In this document: positions 33,712 to 44,403 of the stretch, piece after piece
Numbering within the stretch: position 1 is the stretch's first letter
How the letters are laid out: each line of letters starts with the position of its first letter
Assembly (NCBI GenBank): GCA_018417955.1
Contig: JACTVC010000049.1
Coordinates: 1 to 64,000 of the forward strand
Origin: Laccaria trichodermophora
Taxonomy: Eukaryota > Basidiomycota > Agaricomycetes > Agaricales > Hydnangiaceae
Direction of reading: 5' to 3'
Length of the DNA stretch: 64,000 nucleotides
Position numbers and translations under genes: made by a program
The notes under the pieces: model-generated
Seen by the model: only the letters and a program-made list of their open reading frames with translations
The model's database searches: none
Told to the model about the DNA's origin: nothing

Positions 33712-35558
33712 TCAGTCATCTAACAACTTGGCATAAACCCTTTGCTTTCCATGATACCTTGGAGTCAGGTAAGCGCTGAATCTGATGTCGTCCTCCCTTT
33801 TATTCTATCAGAGAGAAACAGGGGCTAAGAGTTGATGGGAAATATCATACGTCGTGTTGAAGAGCTCCATATCGGTTTTCCTGAAAAACATTAAATACAA
33901 CTCGGCCCACGCGAGGCTAAGTAAATCATCATGAGCAGAATATCATACTTTCACTAAATATTCCACGCACTTGATACCAAGGCAGCTCCGGGGGCGTTTC
34001 GAAAACGGCACTAAGTTCTCTTCCAGTTCTGTGATATTCGGCTGTAACCACCTATCGGGGTCGAATCTCTTGGGATTGGTAAAGACTTTGGGGTTATAGT
34101 GCATAAATGTCGCACCCATCGCGACAACGGTCTGTTGAATATGAGTAATAGCCCACAAAAAAAAAAGGAAACGCACCCCGGCTGGAACGAAGATTCCAGC
34201 TATCATGGTGTCGAAGGGGACAACGCGAGGAGCCGGGCTCACAACCCCATGCGAAAGGCGCAATGACTCTTTGATTACAGCCGTCTAACAACCACGTTTG
34301 AGAAAAATCGCACAGCAAAATTCGCAAAAAAGAACTCACAAGGTAAGGCAGTTTCTCGAGCTTTTCGAGGCTCAGAGGACTGTCCAAGTCAGGCCACGCA
34401 GCTCTCAATTCGGAAACCAATTTGTTTTTCAGCGCCCGATTGCTCAACAAGTGCACAGTCCCAATCATACATGCATTCCCCACTGTATCAGTCCCAGCAG
34501 CCAACAGCACCGCAGATTCATCTTGAAGTGCCTTCTTGGACACTTTCACCTCGGCATCTGTTGCAAGAAAATGATGGTAAATAGTGGGGTGCTCTTCGCT
34601 CTCCAACGTCGTCGGGTTAGCGAGAATTTTATCAATCTGAGACTCAAGCGTCTTCAGAAAAAATTGCATCTCCAAGGAATCCGGACTAATCCGGCGTGCG
34701 AGCCAGTGAGGGATGCCCAAAATAAACGGTATGACGAAAGGAAAGTGTTGCATGAGAAAAATCATAAAACCAGAAGAGTCGAGGGAAAGTAACATTGGAT
34801 GCTGGAAGTTTGGATAATCGATGGCTTCAAAGGATTTGGCGAAGCAATAGGTGGTAACTACTTCAATTGAGATTGAGAGATATCCATGATGGAGGTCGAA
34901 TGGTCGGAGTGGGTTTTGGTATTGCGTTAACGCCTGAAGGAATTTATCAATCTGGGGTATTGTCAGCATATCACACAGCGGATGTAGAACGGCGTAGCAC
35001 TTACACCCCGTTGTATGACGTTCTCTAATTTGAGGATCGCCTTCCTAGAAAACAACGGACGCATAATATCCTTCTGGATCTTCGCTTTTCGCGGATCAAT
35101 GCAAGCGAAAGAGGACTCTGACGCGAGGAAAGCATCGTAGAACCAGGCCTCCTTTGTGAATCTCGATCGGTATATTTGGTCGAACACCTGTGGATCGTTG
35201 AAATGTAGCTAAGAAATTTTAAGATATCATCCGGATAATCTAAAATCTGTGAGTTATCCACCTTTCCCGGAGCAATTCGAACGACATGTCCTGTAATGAA
35301 GAAGCGTCAATTATCAACAAGACAAGTAGGAATTTAATTCGAACCGTATTTTTCATGTAAAACTTCCAATTGATCAACCATTCCTCCAAGCATCACAATA
35401 TCGTAGTACGCCATGTACAAGTCACTGATAGCTGCCAGTTTGGGGCCCGGAACCTTCGCCAAAGGATGGAAGAAAAGCCGGTAGACAGTCATGAACACAA
35501 GGTAGGTGGCGGCGGATGCTATGAGCAACGCAAGACATTGCAGCGCGAATCCAGACAT
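33712..35558 (-). CDS. Cytochrome P450 monooxygenase, trichodiene-oxygenase-like
   Basis: The N-terminal anchor MSGFALQCLALLIASAATYL is followed by RLFFHPLAKVPGPKLAA. Splicing on the minus strand gives, in order, HEKYG-HVVRIAPGK, LHFNDPQVFDQIYRSRFTKE and the I-helix AAGTDTVG. Then come the K-helix KESLRLSHG (ExxR), FDPDRWL, and the haem loop PFSKRPRSCLGINLAWAELY with Cys as thiolate ligand. The end is probably TAYLTPRYHGKQRVYAKLLD after a 75-base last intron; otherwise it stops near 33830. About eight introns of 50-75 bases. The family hydroxylates small molecules in the ER with a P450 reductase; substrate unknown. The usual FxxGxRxC haem motif reads FSKRPRSC, with Arg in place of the Gly. 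Confidence 0.92.
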
Positions 35559-36471
35559 TGCGGAAGGGGCAAGGTGGTATATCGAATTGATGAGGCAAGT
35601 TCATATCTGAGGCGTCGTAGTTCTCGATCCCCATCTAGCCAGAGACCCCGTGGCGAATTGAAGGATGAAACCGCGGAGGTCTTTACCACTTCCCTACGAT
35701 TTTACATCGATTCCCGGAATTACGTCGGACTATTTCTTGGCCAAAAGGTCAGCTGGCATTCGGGTTTCCAACTGCTGGTGCCAGACGATTGGATGATAAG
35801 AAGATAGATTGAGCTGTATGAGGCCGCACGCTGGCAGTGAAAACTTCGGAACTTTCTTCTTGAAAAGAAAATTCCGAAGTTTCTAGTAGGCTGGCACTTT
35901 TAGAGCTTAATTTACATTGAACCATAACCACACTTACCAGAGTTATAGATGGTGAACTGTAGGCGGCATAACTAGATAACTATGCCGCTCACTTCCCCAT
36001 ACTAGATGTTGATGCCGGCGGTCTAATCTCGGTCTAATCAGATATGTACTGCGAATTCAGATAAACAGAGGAAACTCCACCCTCAACACAATTGAGTGAT
36101 TATGCGCCACACGCCCCGTTCGTATCTGTAACGTTCCAAAGTCCAAACGTTCAAACGTTCAAGTTCAAGGATTGGTTCAAGGGCAAGAGTCGGTGTTCGT
36201 TTTCCATTATTTGGTTGAGACGGTGTAACATAACAACTTGAAAAGTCCCCTGCGCCCACCAGCACTTGCCACTTTCCCTTCCTCCCAACTCCATCCTCGT
36301 CTTCTCCTTTTCTCTTTCAAAATTTCTCTTCAAATAATGTGCAAAGCTGTTGCACATCAGGCTGAATTTTTTTGTACGGGCATTTATGCTTTCGAATGGA
36401 TTCCCTTCACTATTTTTTTTTTTGTAGAAAAATTTGATCGACTTCCAGCGTTTTACGCTTGTTCCCTCAAA
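35559..36471. promoter_or_regulatory. Divergent promoter region, P450 and J-like gene
   Basis: 913 bases between head-to-head genes. Palindromic AACTTTCTTCTTGAAAAGAAAATT lies near 35850, and GTTCAAACGTTCAAGTTCAA repeats near 36150. The Met at 36238 is in frame with the downstream gene, but the segment between it and 36472 is hydrophobic/Phe-rich and reads like a leader, so I begin the gene at 36472. Confidence 0.4.
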
Positions 36472-37581
36472 ATGTCACGGGTTCACGTCGATTTTGAACC
36501 AGAGGCTGCCTGGAAGCATGCATTACAGAGCCGAATCAACGACAACCTCGAAAAAATGCTACAAGATGCTCGGACGTCTTTCGAGCTTGACGTCGCCAAA
36601 GTACCACTGACGTGCGCGGAAACGCGATACAAAATAACGGCGGAGTACACCAGGGGTGTGGAGTTTCTTCGGGCCATCGCTGGGGAGGAGTACGAGCATG
36701 CAGTTGAGAGAGAGCGAAGGGAGCGGGAATGGAGTGCTCACTGTGGGGTGATGCCGGAGGAGTGGTCTTCTGCTCTCCGTCAGGAACAGGAGGCCATTCT
36801 GGAGGCCATCGAGAGGAAGAAGGGCACACCCGCTGGAGGTGAAAGGCCATCACGCGAAACCACCATACCTGGTGAAGTCAAACGTTCCACCACGTCCATG
36901 CCCTCAACCCAGCCAACACCTCATAATGCGGACTCGGCGGATACTAAATCCTCCGCTTCGTCTATGTGGACGGATACCAGGATTCTTGATGATCAGATGA
37001 AAACGCCAGAGGAAGCCGCTGCCCGTGAACGTCGAGAAAAACATGAGCGGCAGCAGGAAGAGTTCCGGAAACGTGCAGAGGAGATCAAGCGGCGGACTGC
37101 AGAACGCAAGCGGCAAGCTCAAGCCGAATGTAACAGCTCATCTACAAGTTCCACGTCGTCATCTTCGTCTGACAACGGCGATCCTTACCCGTCACCACAT
37201 GGCCCGTTGTCTGACGAAGACACCATCAAACTCCTGATCTTCCACGACCAACAGTGGTCTCGTATCGCCGAATACACATCTCTTCATTGGTCTGACTTCC
37301 CTTGGCCCGTATTGAGCTTTGCTGGGCCCAAAAACCCTAGTGATCTCACCCTTGTCGCGGTTTCAGCGTATATTTTGTCGGCGTTTGATTTGCGGAGGGA
37401 TAAGGCGAGGTCGAAGGAGAGATTGAGAGAGCATATCAGGAAGTGGCACCCCGATCGGTTCGAAGGGCGATTCTTGAAGAATGTTCCCGAGGGGAGGGAG
37501 AGGGAGAAGGTTAGGCTTGGGGCTGGGATGGTGGCGAGGTTTTTGAACGATTTATTGGCGAGGTTTCATGACCTCGGCTAA
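36472..37581 (+). CDS. Coiled-coil protein with J-domain-like C-terminus
   Basis: Intronless, 369 residues from the chosen ATG (MSRVHVDFEPEAAWKHAL). Residues about 15-110 are helical and acidic. A Ser/Thr-rich linker leads to a strong coiled coil (EEAAARERREKHERQQEEFR..., about 180-225), then a Ser run. The C-terminal 110 residues are globular. They have SLHWSDFPWPVLSF and then a J-like segment LREHIRKWHPDRFEGRFLKN with the HPD tripeptide, ending FLNDLLARF. This resembles the C-terminus of NFKBIL1-like and related fungal proteins, which could dock to Hsp70, but the function is not established. Confidence 0.75.
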   Translation: MSRVHVDFEPEAAWKHALQSRINDNLEKMLQDARTSFELDVAKVPLTCAETRYKITAEYTRGVEFLRAIAGEEYEHAVERERREREWSAHCGVMPEEWSSALRQEQEAILEAIERKKGTPAGGERPSRETTIPGEVKRSTTSMPSTQPTPHNADSADTKSSASSMWTDTRILDDQMKTPEEAAARERREKHERQQEEFRKRAEEIKRRTAERKRQAQAECNSSSTSSTSSSSSDNGDPYPSPHGPLSDEDTIKLLIFHDQQWSRIAEYTSLHWSDFPWPVLSFAGPKNPSDLTLVAVSAYILSAFDLRRDKARSKERLREHIRKWHPDRFEGRFLKNVPEGREREKVRLGAGMVARFLNDLLARFHDLG

Positions 37582-38097
37582 AGGTGTGCTCTTCCTGTTC
37601 CCCGCATTTGCTTCACGTCGTTGCATTTATCTATTTTGTTTCTCCCCTATGTTATTGTTGCCATCTTGAGGTATACCTAACTTATTCGCTTTGCATCGTC
37701 ATACCTTAAATACCCTACTTTTACCCATTCTCTGTTGCTTTGTTGTCGAGATTTTATTGCTTTCCCATTCAAGATATAGCAATTATAATACCCTGTTCTT
37801 ATCCATACTTCAAGTCCTTAGTACTTGGTATACCCCTTGCTGCTTTGTTGTACGCGGCCCAACACGGAATATCATCTTTAGAAATGAGGGGTAAATTCTT
37901 CGGCCAGTCAAGAAAAGATTCATGAATGCGACGAACTGGGTTGGATATTATCATGTTTTGGTGATGCCATTTGCGAGCAGCTTGGACTAATTACACCCAA
38001 CCCCCTTGAAGATATCTAACTAATGGACGGTACCAGAGAAATGGGAACACATTTATACAGTCAAGTCTTATTAAAAATACACAAGCAGTCAACTTCA
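37582..38097. other. Convergent 3' intergenic region
   Basis: 516 bases between converging stops, T-rich. No gene seen. Confidence 0.5.
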
Positions 38098-40588
38098 TTA
38101 CAATCCTGCCACCCTCTTCTTAATGACCTCCACCGTAGCAGGCTCAGCAACAGTGCTAAGATCACCAAGCTGATCACCCTCTCCCGCAACAATCTTCCTC
38201 ATAATCCTACGCATGATCTTCAAGGAAATACATCAGTTTCACTCAACTCGCCTTCAAGCAACACTCACCTTTCCAGAACGCGTCTTGGGCAGGTCGCTCA
38301 CGATATAAACCTTCTTCGGAGCGGCGAACGGTCCAATTACCTTGCGCACTTGCAGCACGAGCTCCTTGACCAAGCCGGATTCGTCGTTGGGATCATATGC
38401 GTACTCACTGTTGGCTGGTGAATATTCACCTGGGATTGGAGCTGGATGATACTCACGGTTTCAAGGTAACGAAGGCGTAGACGGCTTGTCCAGTCAATTC
38501 ATCAGCGGTTCCGATGACTATGGGATGGGATGCTGAGTATCAGCATTGTGGAATAGTATTTTAAAACGCACCAGCAGTTTCAGCAACGCCCTTGTGCATG
38601 ATAAGTGCCGACTCAATCTCGGCAGTAGACAAACGATGGCCAGATACGTTGATAACATCTGAGAAAGATATGAGCGCCAGTAACGGGGGAAAAGGATAGA
38701 TGACCCACCGTCAACTCGGCCCTTGATCCAGATGTATCCGTGTTCATCACGCGCCGCTCCATCTCCAGTGTAAAAGGTACCAGGGTATGGCTTTCACATA
38801 GTCAGCCCGAACGAAAGTCAAGAAGGTAAAACATACATTCATGTAGGTTTCGAGGTAGCGTTTATGGTCTTTGTAGATAGTACGGGCAATGGATGGCCAC
38901 GGCGTCTTGAGGACAAGAACACCTTCAACGTTATTACCTTCCAACTCCTTGCCTGTAACGGGATCAAGAATGGCAGGCTCGATGCCGAAGAAGGGGACAG
39001 TAGCGGAGCCGGGCTTGGTCTCGATAGCACCGGGGAACGGTGTGACGACGATCGACCCAGTCTCTGTTTGCCTATGAACGTTCAGCATTAATGGATCTCA
39101 CAGAATGTGTACAACTTACCAGAAGGTATCTACAACCGCGCACTGCCTCTTACCGACGTGTTCGTTGTACCAATTCCACGCCTCTGGGTTGATGGGCTCG
39201 CCCACGCTGCCAAGGACGCGCAGACTACTGAGGTCGTGGTTCTCGACATGGTGAGCGCCAAGGCGCCGCAGAAGACGGATGGCGGTGGGCGCAGAGTAGA
39301 ATTGAGTGAGTTTGTGTTTTTCAACTGTCTGCCAGTAGCGGGATGGGGTAGGGTATACGGGGGTGGATTCAAACACCGTGGTAGTAACTCCATTGGCGAG
39401 AGGGCCGTAGACAATATATCTGGATATCGTATAAGAATTGTGGATGATTGAGGAAAATGTAACGTACGTGTGACCAGTGATCCAACCGATGTCAGCCATG
39501 CACCCGAACTTGTCATCGGGGTGGACATCAAAGACGTATTTGACAGTGAGGGCTGCACAAAGAAGATACCCGCCTGTGGTGTGGACGACACCCTTTGGTT
39601 TTCCGGTAGATCCGGATGTCTAACAGCGAAAAGTATAAGCGTGCTTGATCTGAAGCGCAAAAAAAAGAGAAAAACTCACATAGAGAATGAACAATGGGTC
39701 CTCAGACGCCATGATCTCAGGTGGGCAGTAGTTTGGCACCTTTGCGATCTCCTCATGGTACCACTTGTCGCGCCCTTCCGTCCAACCGACCTGGCCTCCC
39801 GTCCTTTGCAAAACGAGCACATGCTCAACAAGGGGGCACTCCTTCAGCGCAGCATCGACAATCGCCTTGGTTGCGATTGGTTTGCCACCCCTCCTGCCCT
39901 CATCTGAGGTGATGACAACGCGAGAGCTGCAATCTTGAACGCGATCGCGCAAAGATTCAGCAGAGAAGCCGGCAAATACGACTGAGTGGACGGCGCCGAT
40001 ACGCGCGCAAGCAAGGAAGACTGCGACTGCCTGCCACGTCATAGGAAGGTACACGGAGACGGTATCGCCTTTCTTGAGACCAAACGATTTGAGAACATTG
40101 GCGATGCTGCTGACTTCACGGAGAAGCTCGGCGTAGGTGATTTCCCTTCCCTCTCCGGGCTCATCAGCTTCGTAGATGATGGCGGTCTGTTTGTATCATG
40201 ACTTGGTTGAATCAAGGTCAAAAGAGTTGATTACCTTGTCAGGATGCTTGAAAGCCCATCGATCAACGCAGTTGTACGATGCGTTCAGTCCACCCTCTGG
40301 GAACCACACGATGTCTCCGGTTAGGAAGCCCCCCGATCTGACTGTGTGGAATGGGCGGTCCCAGTATAACATTTCTCTAGCTTTCTGTACGAAAAGACAT
40401 CATCTGGTTTCGCCCAACCGATTGAATGAACGACGTACGTGCGCCCACCATTTATCCGACTCATGCCCGACAGTTTCCTTGTGGGCATCGCGGTACGCAT
40501 GAATGTGGGGCCCAACATGAGGAGTTTTGGAACCTGATTTCAAACGAGGAGCGACGGGGTGAATAAGAGGTTTCTGTTCTTCGGCCAT
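38098..40588 (-). CDS. facA: Acetyl-CoA synthetase (AMP-forming)
   Basis: Activates acetate with ATP and CoA to acetyl-CoA in cytosol and nucleus; known as facA/acuA or ACS in other fungi. The start [20 protein letters not shown] follows a short leader. Recognisable blocks in order are [38 protein letters not shown], the phosphate loop [17 protein letters not shown] (after an intron), and [11 protein letters not shown]. The rest are [29 protein letters not shown] (intron inside), [20 protein letters not shown], and the C-terminal lysine motif [16 protein letters not shown] (target of regulatory acetylation in the family). It ends IKKRVAGL. About ten short introns. Length and order match full-length fungal enzymes. 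Confidence 0.96.
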
Positions 40589-41945
40589 GATAGAGTCAGG
40601 AAAGGTATTTTGAGAGGTTCCACCTTATATTCTTAATCAACAAGGGAAAACTTGGGGAAGTCCTAATGGGGTAAGCACGATCAATCAATGTGGATCTATT
40701 TTTATCTTGAGCGTGTGTTCAACTTTTAGGCCGTCTTCGGGTTTATGAGGTTCCTCCCATTCAATCATCGCGGCATATATGTGAGTGGTTACTTCGGCTG
40801 GTCAGATTTGAGCAGTTAACAAAAGCTTAGTGGAAGAGTTTGGCGGGAAGCTCTCAAGTTTGGCTTCAACAAGGCTGAGATTTGGGTGTAGCTGAGTATG
40901 TTCTCTCCTTGTACGTATTCCAAGACACCGCGAATGGAAATATTGAATATAGATTGCTGAAAATGGAATTCTCTTCCCACCGCAAGGGATTTGAATGATT
41001 ATCGATTATCGGTCGAGGTACAGGACAAAAATAAATAGGCGCTCAGGCATGTATCCTCGCAATCGCTGTGGTATCTCAATTGCCCTTGGAATCCCTTCCA
41101 TGAATATCAGCGTATTGAAAGTCGGCATATTGAAAGTTCGAGCTTTGAGGTGGAAGCGTACACGAGATGGAAAAATTATCACAGCCTTGAAGCTCCTTGA
41201 AGGCTATACAACGAACGAACAAGGGTGCTGAGGTCAACCATCACAGGCGGGCGGCAAGTGTTCAATCAAACAAGGACAAGATCAGTGCTGTGATTTCCAT
41301 TTACGTGTTAATTGGGTAGGGTGTCCGTTAAGAGGGTCAACCGAATGAAGCAATCTGAGTTCAACTTGGGGGTTCGACTCAATATTGATAGTTGTACGGG
41401 GAGGTGGTGGAGCTCGAAATCTAACGCAGTACAGTGATCGTCAAAAAGTATGTCAATTTCATTTTTCAATTTCTTCATCGCATTGAATGGATGTTTTTTG
41501 GACGACCCTAGTTCTGATGCATGATGTCAAACCTCACCGCGCGCTGATGAATAAACCTCAAACTCACGCTTATGGGCCTTCTTGGGCCCACTGAGGGCGA
41601 TATAGCTACCCCGAAGAGGCCTTCGGCGGCTCAGGGTTGTCGCAATTGCCTTTGTTCTTCTGATTTCTAATGAATGGATGATAAAAACGTTGACTTCTTG
41701 TCCCAGAGGAATGCCTTGCGGTGAAAGTTGTCACTCGTAGCAGGGACACCAGGGGACACCCCATTCTTCATTTCATCGAAGTGAAATATATATCTCTATA
41801 CACCCGGCTGTATAGCTGGTTTGCAGGTGTTAACACTCTTTTTCTGCCGGGGAACTCAGTAACGCAAACCACGAATATCGGTATATAAATAGCGCCACAG
41901 CCAAGGCAAGGGGGTACCGGGAATTGAAGCCGTGACCCGAGTAAG
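40589..41945. other. Upstream region of acetyl-CoA synthetase, no gene
   Basis: About 1.36 kb with no recognised gene. Near 41905-41935 the plus strand reads TACCGGGAATTGAAGCCGTG, like the reverse complement of a tRNA T-arm; the rest of a tRNA is missing. Confidence 0.4.
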
Positions 41946-42812
41946 GTTGGCGAGAACTCCACGGCAGGATTTTCAATTTACGTCCGCGCCATAGCATTTC
42001 TCACGATTCAAATCATCAAAACCAACTCAATAAATTTGTTGAAGATAAAAACTATCATAAAATCCACCCCCAACCCAACAAATCTGACATGTCTGTCTCA
42101 ACACCGAGGCACGAATCCACTGTCTCCGCCAAATTTGGTGGAGATTGTTGAATAATTGTTGATCATACTTTTTATTCTTCTCCGCATACATTTTTGCATG
42201 CCTATTTTTGAACACAGGCCAGCAATAAAATACGTGAAGAATAGAATACATATGACATGTGGTGTGAAAACTAAACAGGAGCAAGAGAAAAGTAGGCAGA
42301 GAAGAAAATATACAGATATTAAGTGGCTAGGGTTAGGGTTGAAAGTTGGCGGCCATGTCGGATCATCGTTGATTAAGTCAGTTTTTTCACATATTTTTTA
42401 TTCTTCTCCGCATACTTGACAGAACATTTTTGCACATGTCTTTTTTAACATAGGTCAGTAGTAAAATACATGGCGAAACAATTAATAAAAAACATATGCC
42501 GTGTGGTGTGGAAAAAAATATACAAAGGAAGAAAGAAGAAAATATACAGAGAAGGGGAAGGGTTGGGGTAGAAAACTACGTGATAATAAAAATTTAAATA
42601 AAGCCTAGTCGGCAATTTCCGATGAATCATTGGCGGTGAGATCTGCCTTACATGGGATACGGAGGTTGAGAAAAATACGCAGGGTGAAGAATTATACACA
42701 CATTGAACAGCATAGTGAGGTATTACAAGCTTATCAGTATATTTGGGTGTTTGGTGAACGGAGGAATTGAGTTCGTCGGAAATCAAAATCCTGCCGTGGA
42801 GTTCCCGCCAAC
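41946..42812. mobile_element. Element bounded by ~32-bp inverted repeats with inner direct repeat
   Basis: 41946-41977 (GTTGGCGAGAACTCCACGGC...) and 42781-42812 are reverse complements with about three mismatches. Inside, 42155-42320 and 42395-42560 are direct copies (TTTTTTATTCTTCTCCGCAT..., ACATRTGACATGTGGTGTG-like, GAAGAAAATATACAGA). No transposase frame. Probably a non-autonomous DNA element that underwent internal duplication; superfamily unknown. Target duplication not identified. Confidence 0.6.
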
Positions 42813-43164
42813 GCTACCCGAGGTAGAGGGGGGGCTCTCTCAGAGTGCTTAAAAAAATTTAGTAGTAATCCTTCTAAAATCTATTTTTAACGGCACCTAG
42901 CAACGGCGCATCACATCCACAAGCTTTAGACATCTTAGACAGTTAATTAAGGATATTTGAAGCACTGTTTGGGTGAAAAATGGATCTTTTTTATTTATTT
43001 TTGGTTCATCTCATCTCATTTTTCATACTTATGACTCAGAACGGCAACCATGGCGAAAGGAAAGGTCAGAAGTATGATGTTTAACTTTAAGTCCTCTATA
43101 GTCTCAAATACAGTTGATTAATCTACCTAGAATAAAGAGAAGTCGGAGAAGCTCAAATATGACA

Positions 43165-43394
43165 CGTCGACAACCGTGAATTGCCCCGAGTGTGATGAAG
43201 ATGTGCAGGTCGGATCAGCGGGACCAGCAGGGATCATTCAGCACCAAGGAAAAAAGCCCCTCAAGCAGCTCCTGCAATCAGGCCCAATCACCAGAGACGG
43301 GGCCAAGGGGCAACCACCCGAGCATCCGGTTGAGTCAACTGGTCCCATCGGGGTCGTGGGATTTGACATGTGCATACCAGATGTCACATTTTAG
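43165..43394 (+). pseudogene. Fragment with CPEC zinc-ribbon-like start
   Basis: A frame reading NCPECDEDVQVGSAGPAGII, then QHQGKKPLKQLLQ, then GPIGVVGFDMCIPDVTF. Short CPxC...GPxGxxQHxGKK modules of this type occur in mushroom repeat-associated proteins. Here only a 72-residue piece remains, and its 3' half is repeated in inverted orientation at about 44041-44115. A relic of a repeat-borne gene is the best reading. Confidence 0.35.
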
Positions 43395-43400
43395 TCACAA
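43305..43400 (+). repeat. Inverted repeat, left copy
   Basis: GGGGCCAAGGGGCAACCACC continues through CGGTTGAGTCAACTGGTCCC to GGGGTCGTGGGA. It matches the reverse complement of 44040-44120 over about 60 bases with one or two differences, and more weakly for another 40. Confidence 0.8.
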
Positions 43401-44039
43401 TTCTATTGGCACCTCAATGGCACTTGGCCGCGATAATGACTTTCTTTCTACGTTTCCCTCAAGGTCTGTGCTTAACTTCCCCCTTCATAATTTCAATACC
43501 ACTGTCCAGTAATTTATGTTCTTCTTGAGCCTCTGGTTAATTGTGCGTCCACTTCCAAGAACTCTTCCCCTCACATCAAAAACATGTCAATTGAGATATC
43601 TGTACATGTTCAGGAATTTCAGGAAGATTTGGTGCGTTAGGGCCCATGTCAGGAACCTTGTGCGTGCTCGGTAAGTAGATGAAAGTTAGTTATATTTCCA
43701 GATTGTCCTCTGTTCCCCCAATATTGCGAGGGGAGGGCACAGCAGACAATAAATTGGCACGTTAGCACAGGGATTTGGCTTCAATGGCACAAGTGCAGCC
43801 TTGTACTGCATATTCTCGTAATGGTATGCACACATTGAGGTAATTGAAAAGGTTTCTGATTCTTGACAGACAATTGTGTGCGACGCTGAGAGTTGAGTCC
43901 GCAAAACCTGTCTATAACTACAAGGCAGATATTCTACATGTTGCGCGATCATTGTAAGGGCTTTCATTTGAATATGGGAGTGCATTGAAGGTGCATGCTA
44001 AATGAGTGTGGTTGGGCGTGACAGCCATTTGAGATTGCA
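43400..44039. other. Spacer between inverted repeats, no gene
   Basis: About 640 bases, AT-rich, no recognised coding sequence. Confidence 0.4.
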
Positions 44040-44120
44040 CGTGTTAACTCCCACGACCCCGATGGGACCAGTCGACTCAACCGGATGCTCGGGTGGTTGC
44101 CCCTTGGACGGGGCCTAAGG
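44040..44120 (-). repeat. Inverted repeat, right copy
   Basis: Reverse-complement partner of 43305-43400, sharing GGTCCCATCGGGGTCGTGGG and the flanking bases. Confidence 0.8.
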
Positions 44121-44326
44121 GAATTACGAGGTTGCACTGAAGGGGTGGCGCTGCGAGAATCACACCCGCACGCAACGTGCACGCATGGCGTAGAATATCT
44201 CTCAGAGTCTTACTAGTACAGAATTGTCAATTCACATGTAGAAATGAGCGAAAATTGCTATGTTTTTCTAGGAATAACATATTTGAAGATGGGGGGGGGA
44301 GGTACTCAAACTCTTTAAAAAAAAAA

Positions 44327-44403
44327 CCGACCCCGGGTAATTTATAAATTCCCGGGGTCCCCTTGAGCCAAGGCGTCCGACACCGACTCTGCCATATTAC
44401 CAC
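44327..44403 (-). pseudogene. tRNA-Leu(CAA)-like 5' half with palindrome and T-run
   Basis: On the minus strand GGTAATATGGCAGAGTCGG resembles a tRNA 5' end with box A (TGGCAGAGTCGG). It continues as GACGCCTTGGCTCAAGG, like the D/anticodon part of tRNA-Leu with anticodon CAA. The 3' half is absent. Instead there is a near-perfect 31-base palindrome (44329-44359, GACCCCGGG...CCCGGGGTC), followed by ten Ts (A-run on the plus strand, 44317-44326) that could end Pol III transcription. A degenerate tRNA or tRNA-derived repeat is likely. Confidence 0.4.

Noticed and set aside
36238..36471. Extending the J-like protein to the upstream Met
   Set aside because: The added 78 residues are leader-like (poly-T encoded Phe runs) and the downstream ATG begins the acidic helical domain; kept as a possibility only.
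39107..39907. Plus-strand frames across the acetyl-CoA synthetase
   Set aside because: Antisense to clearly conserved minus-strand enzyme exons.
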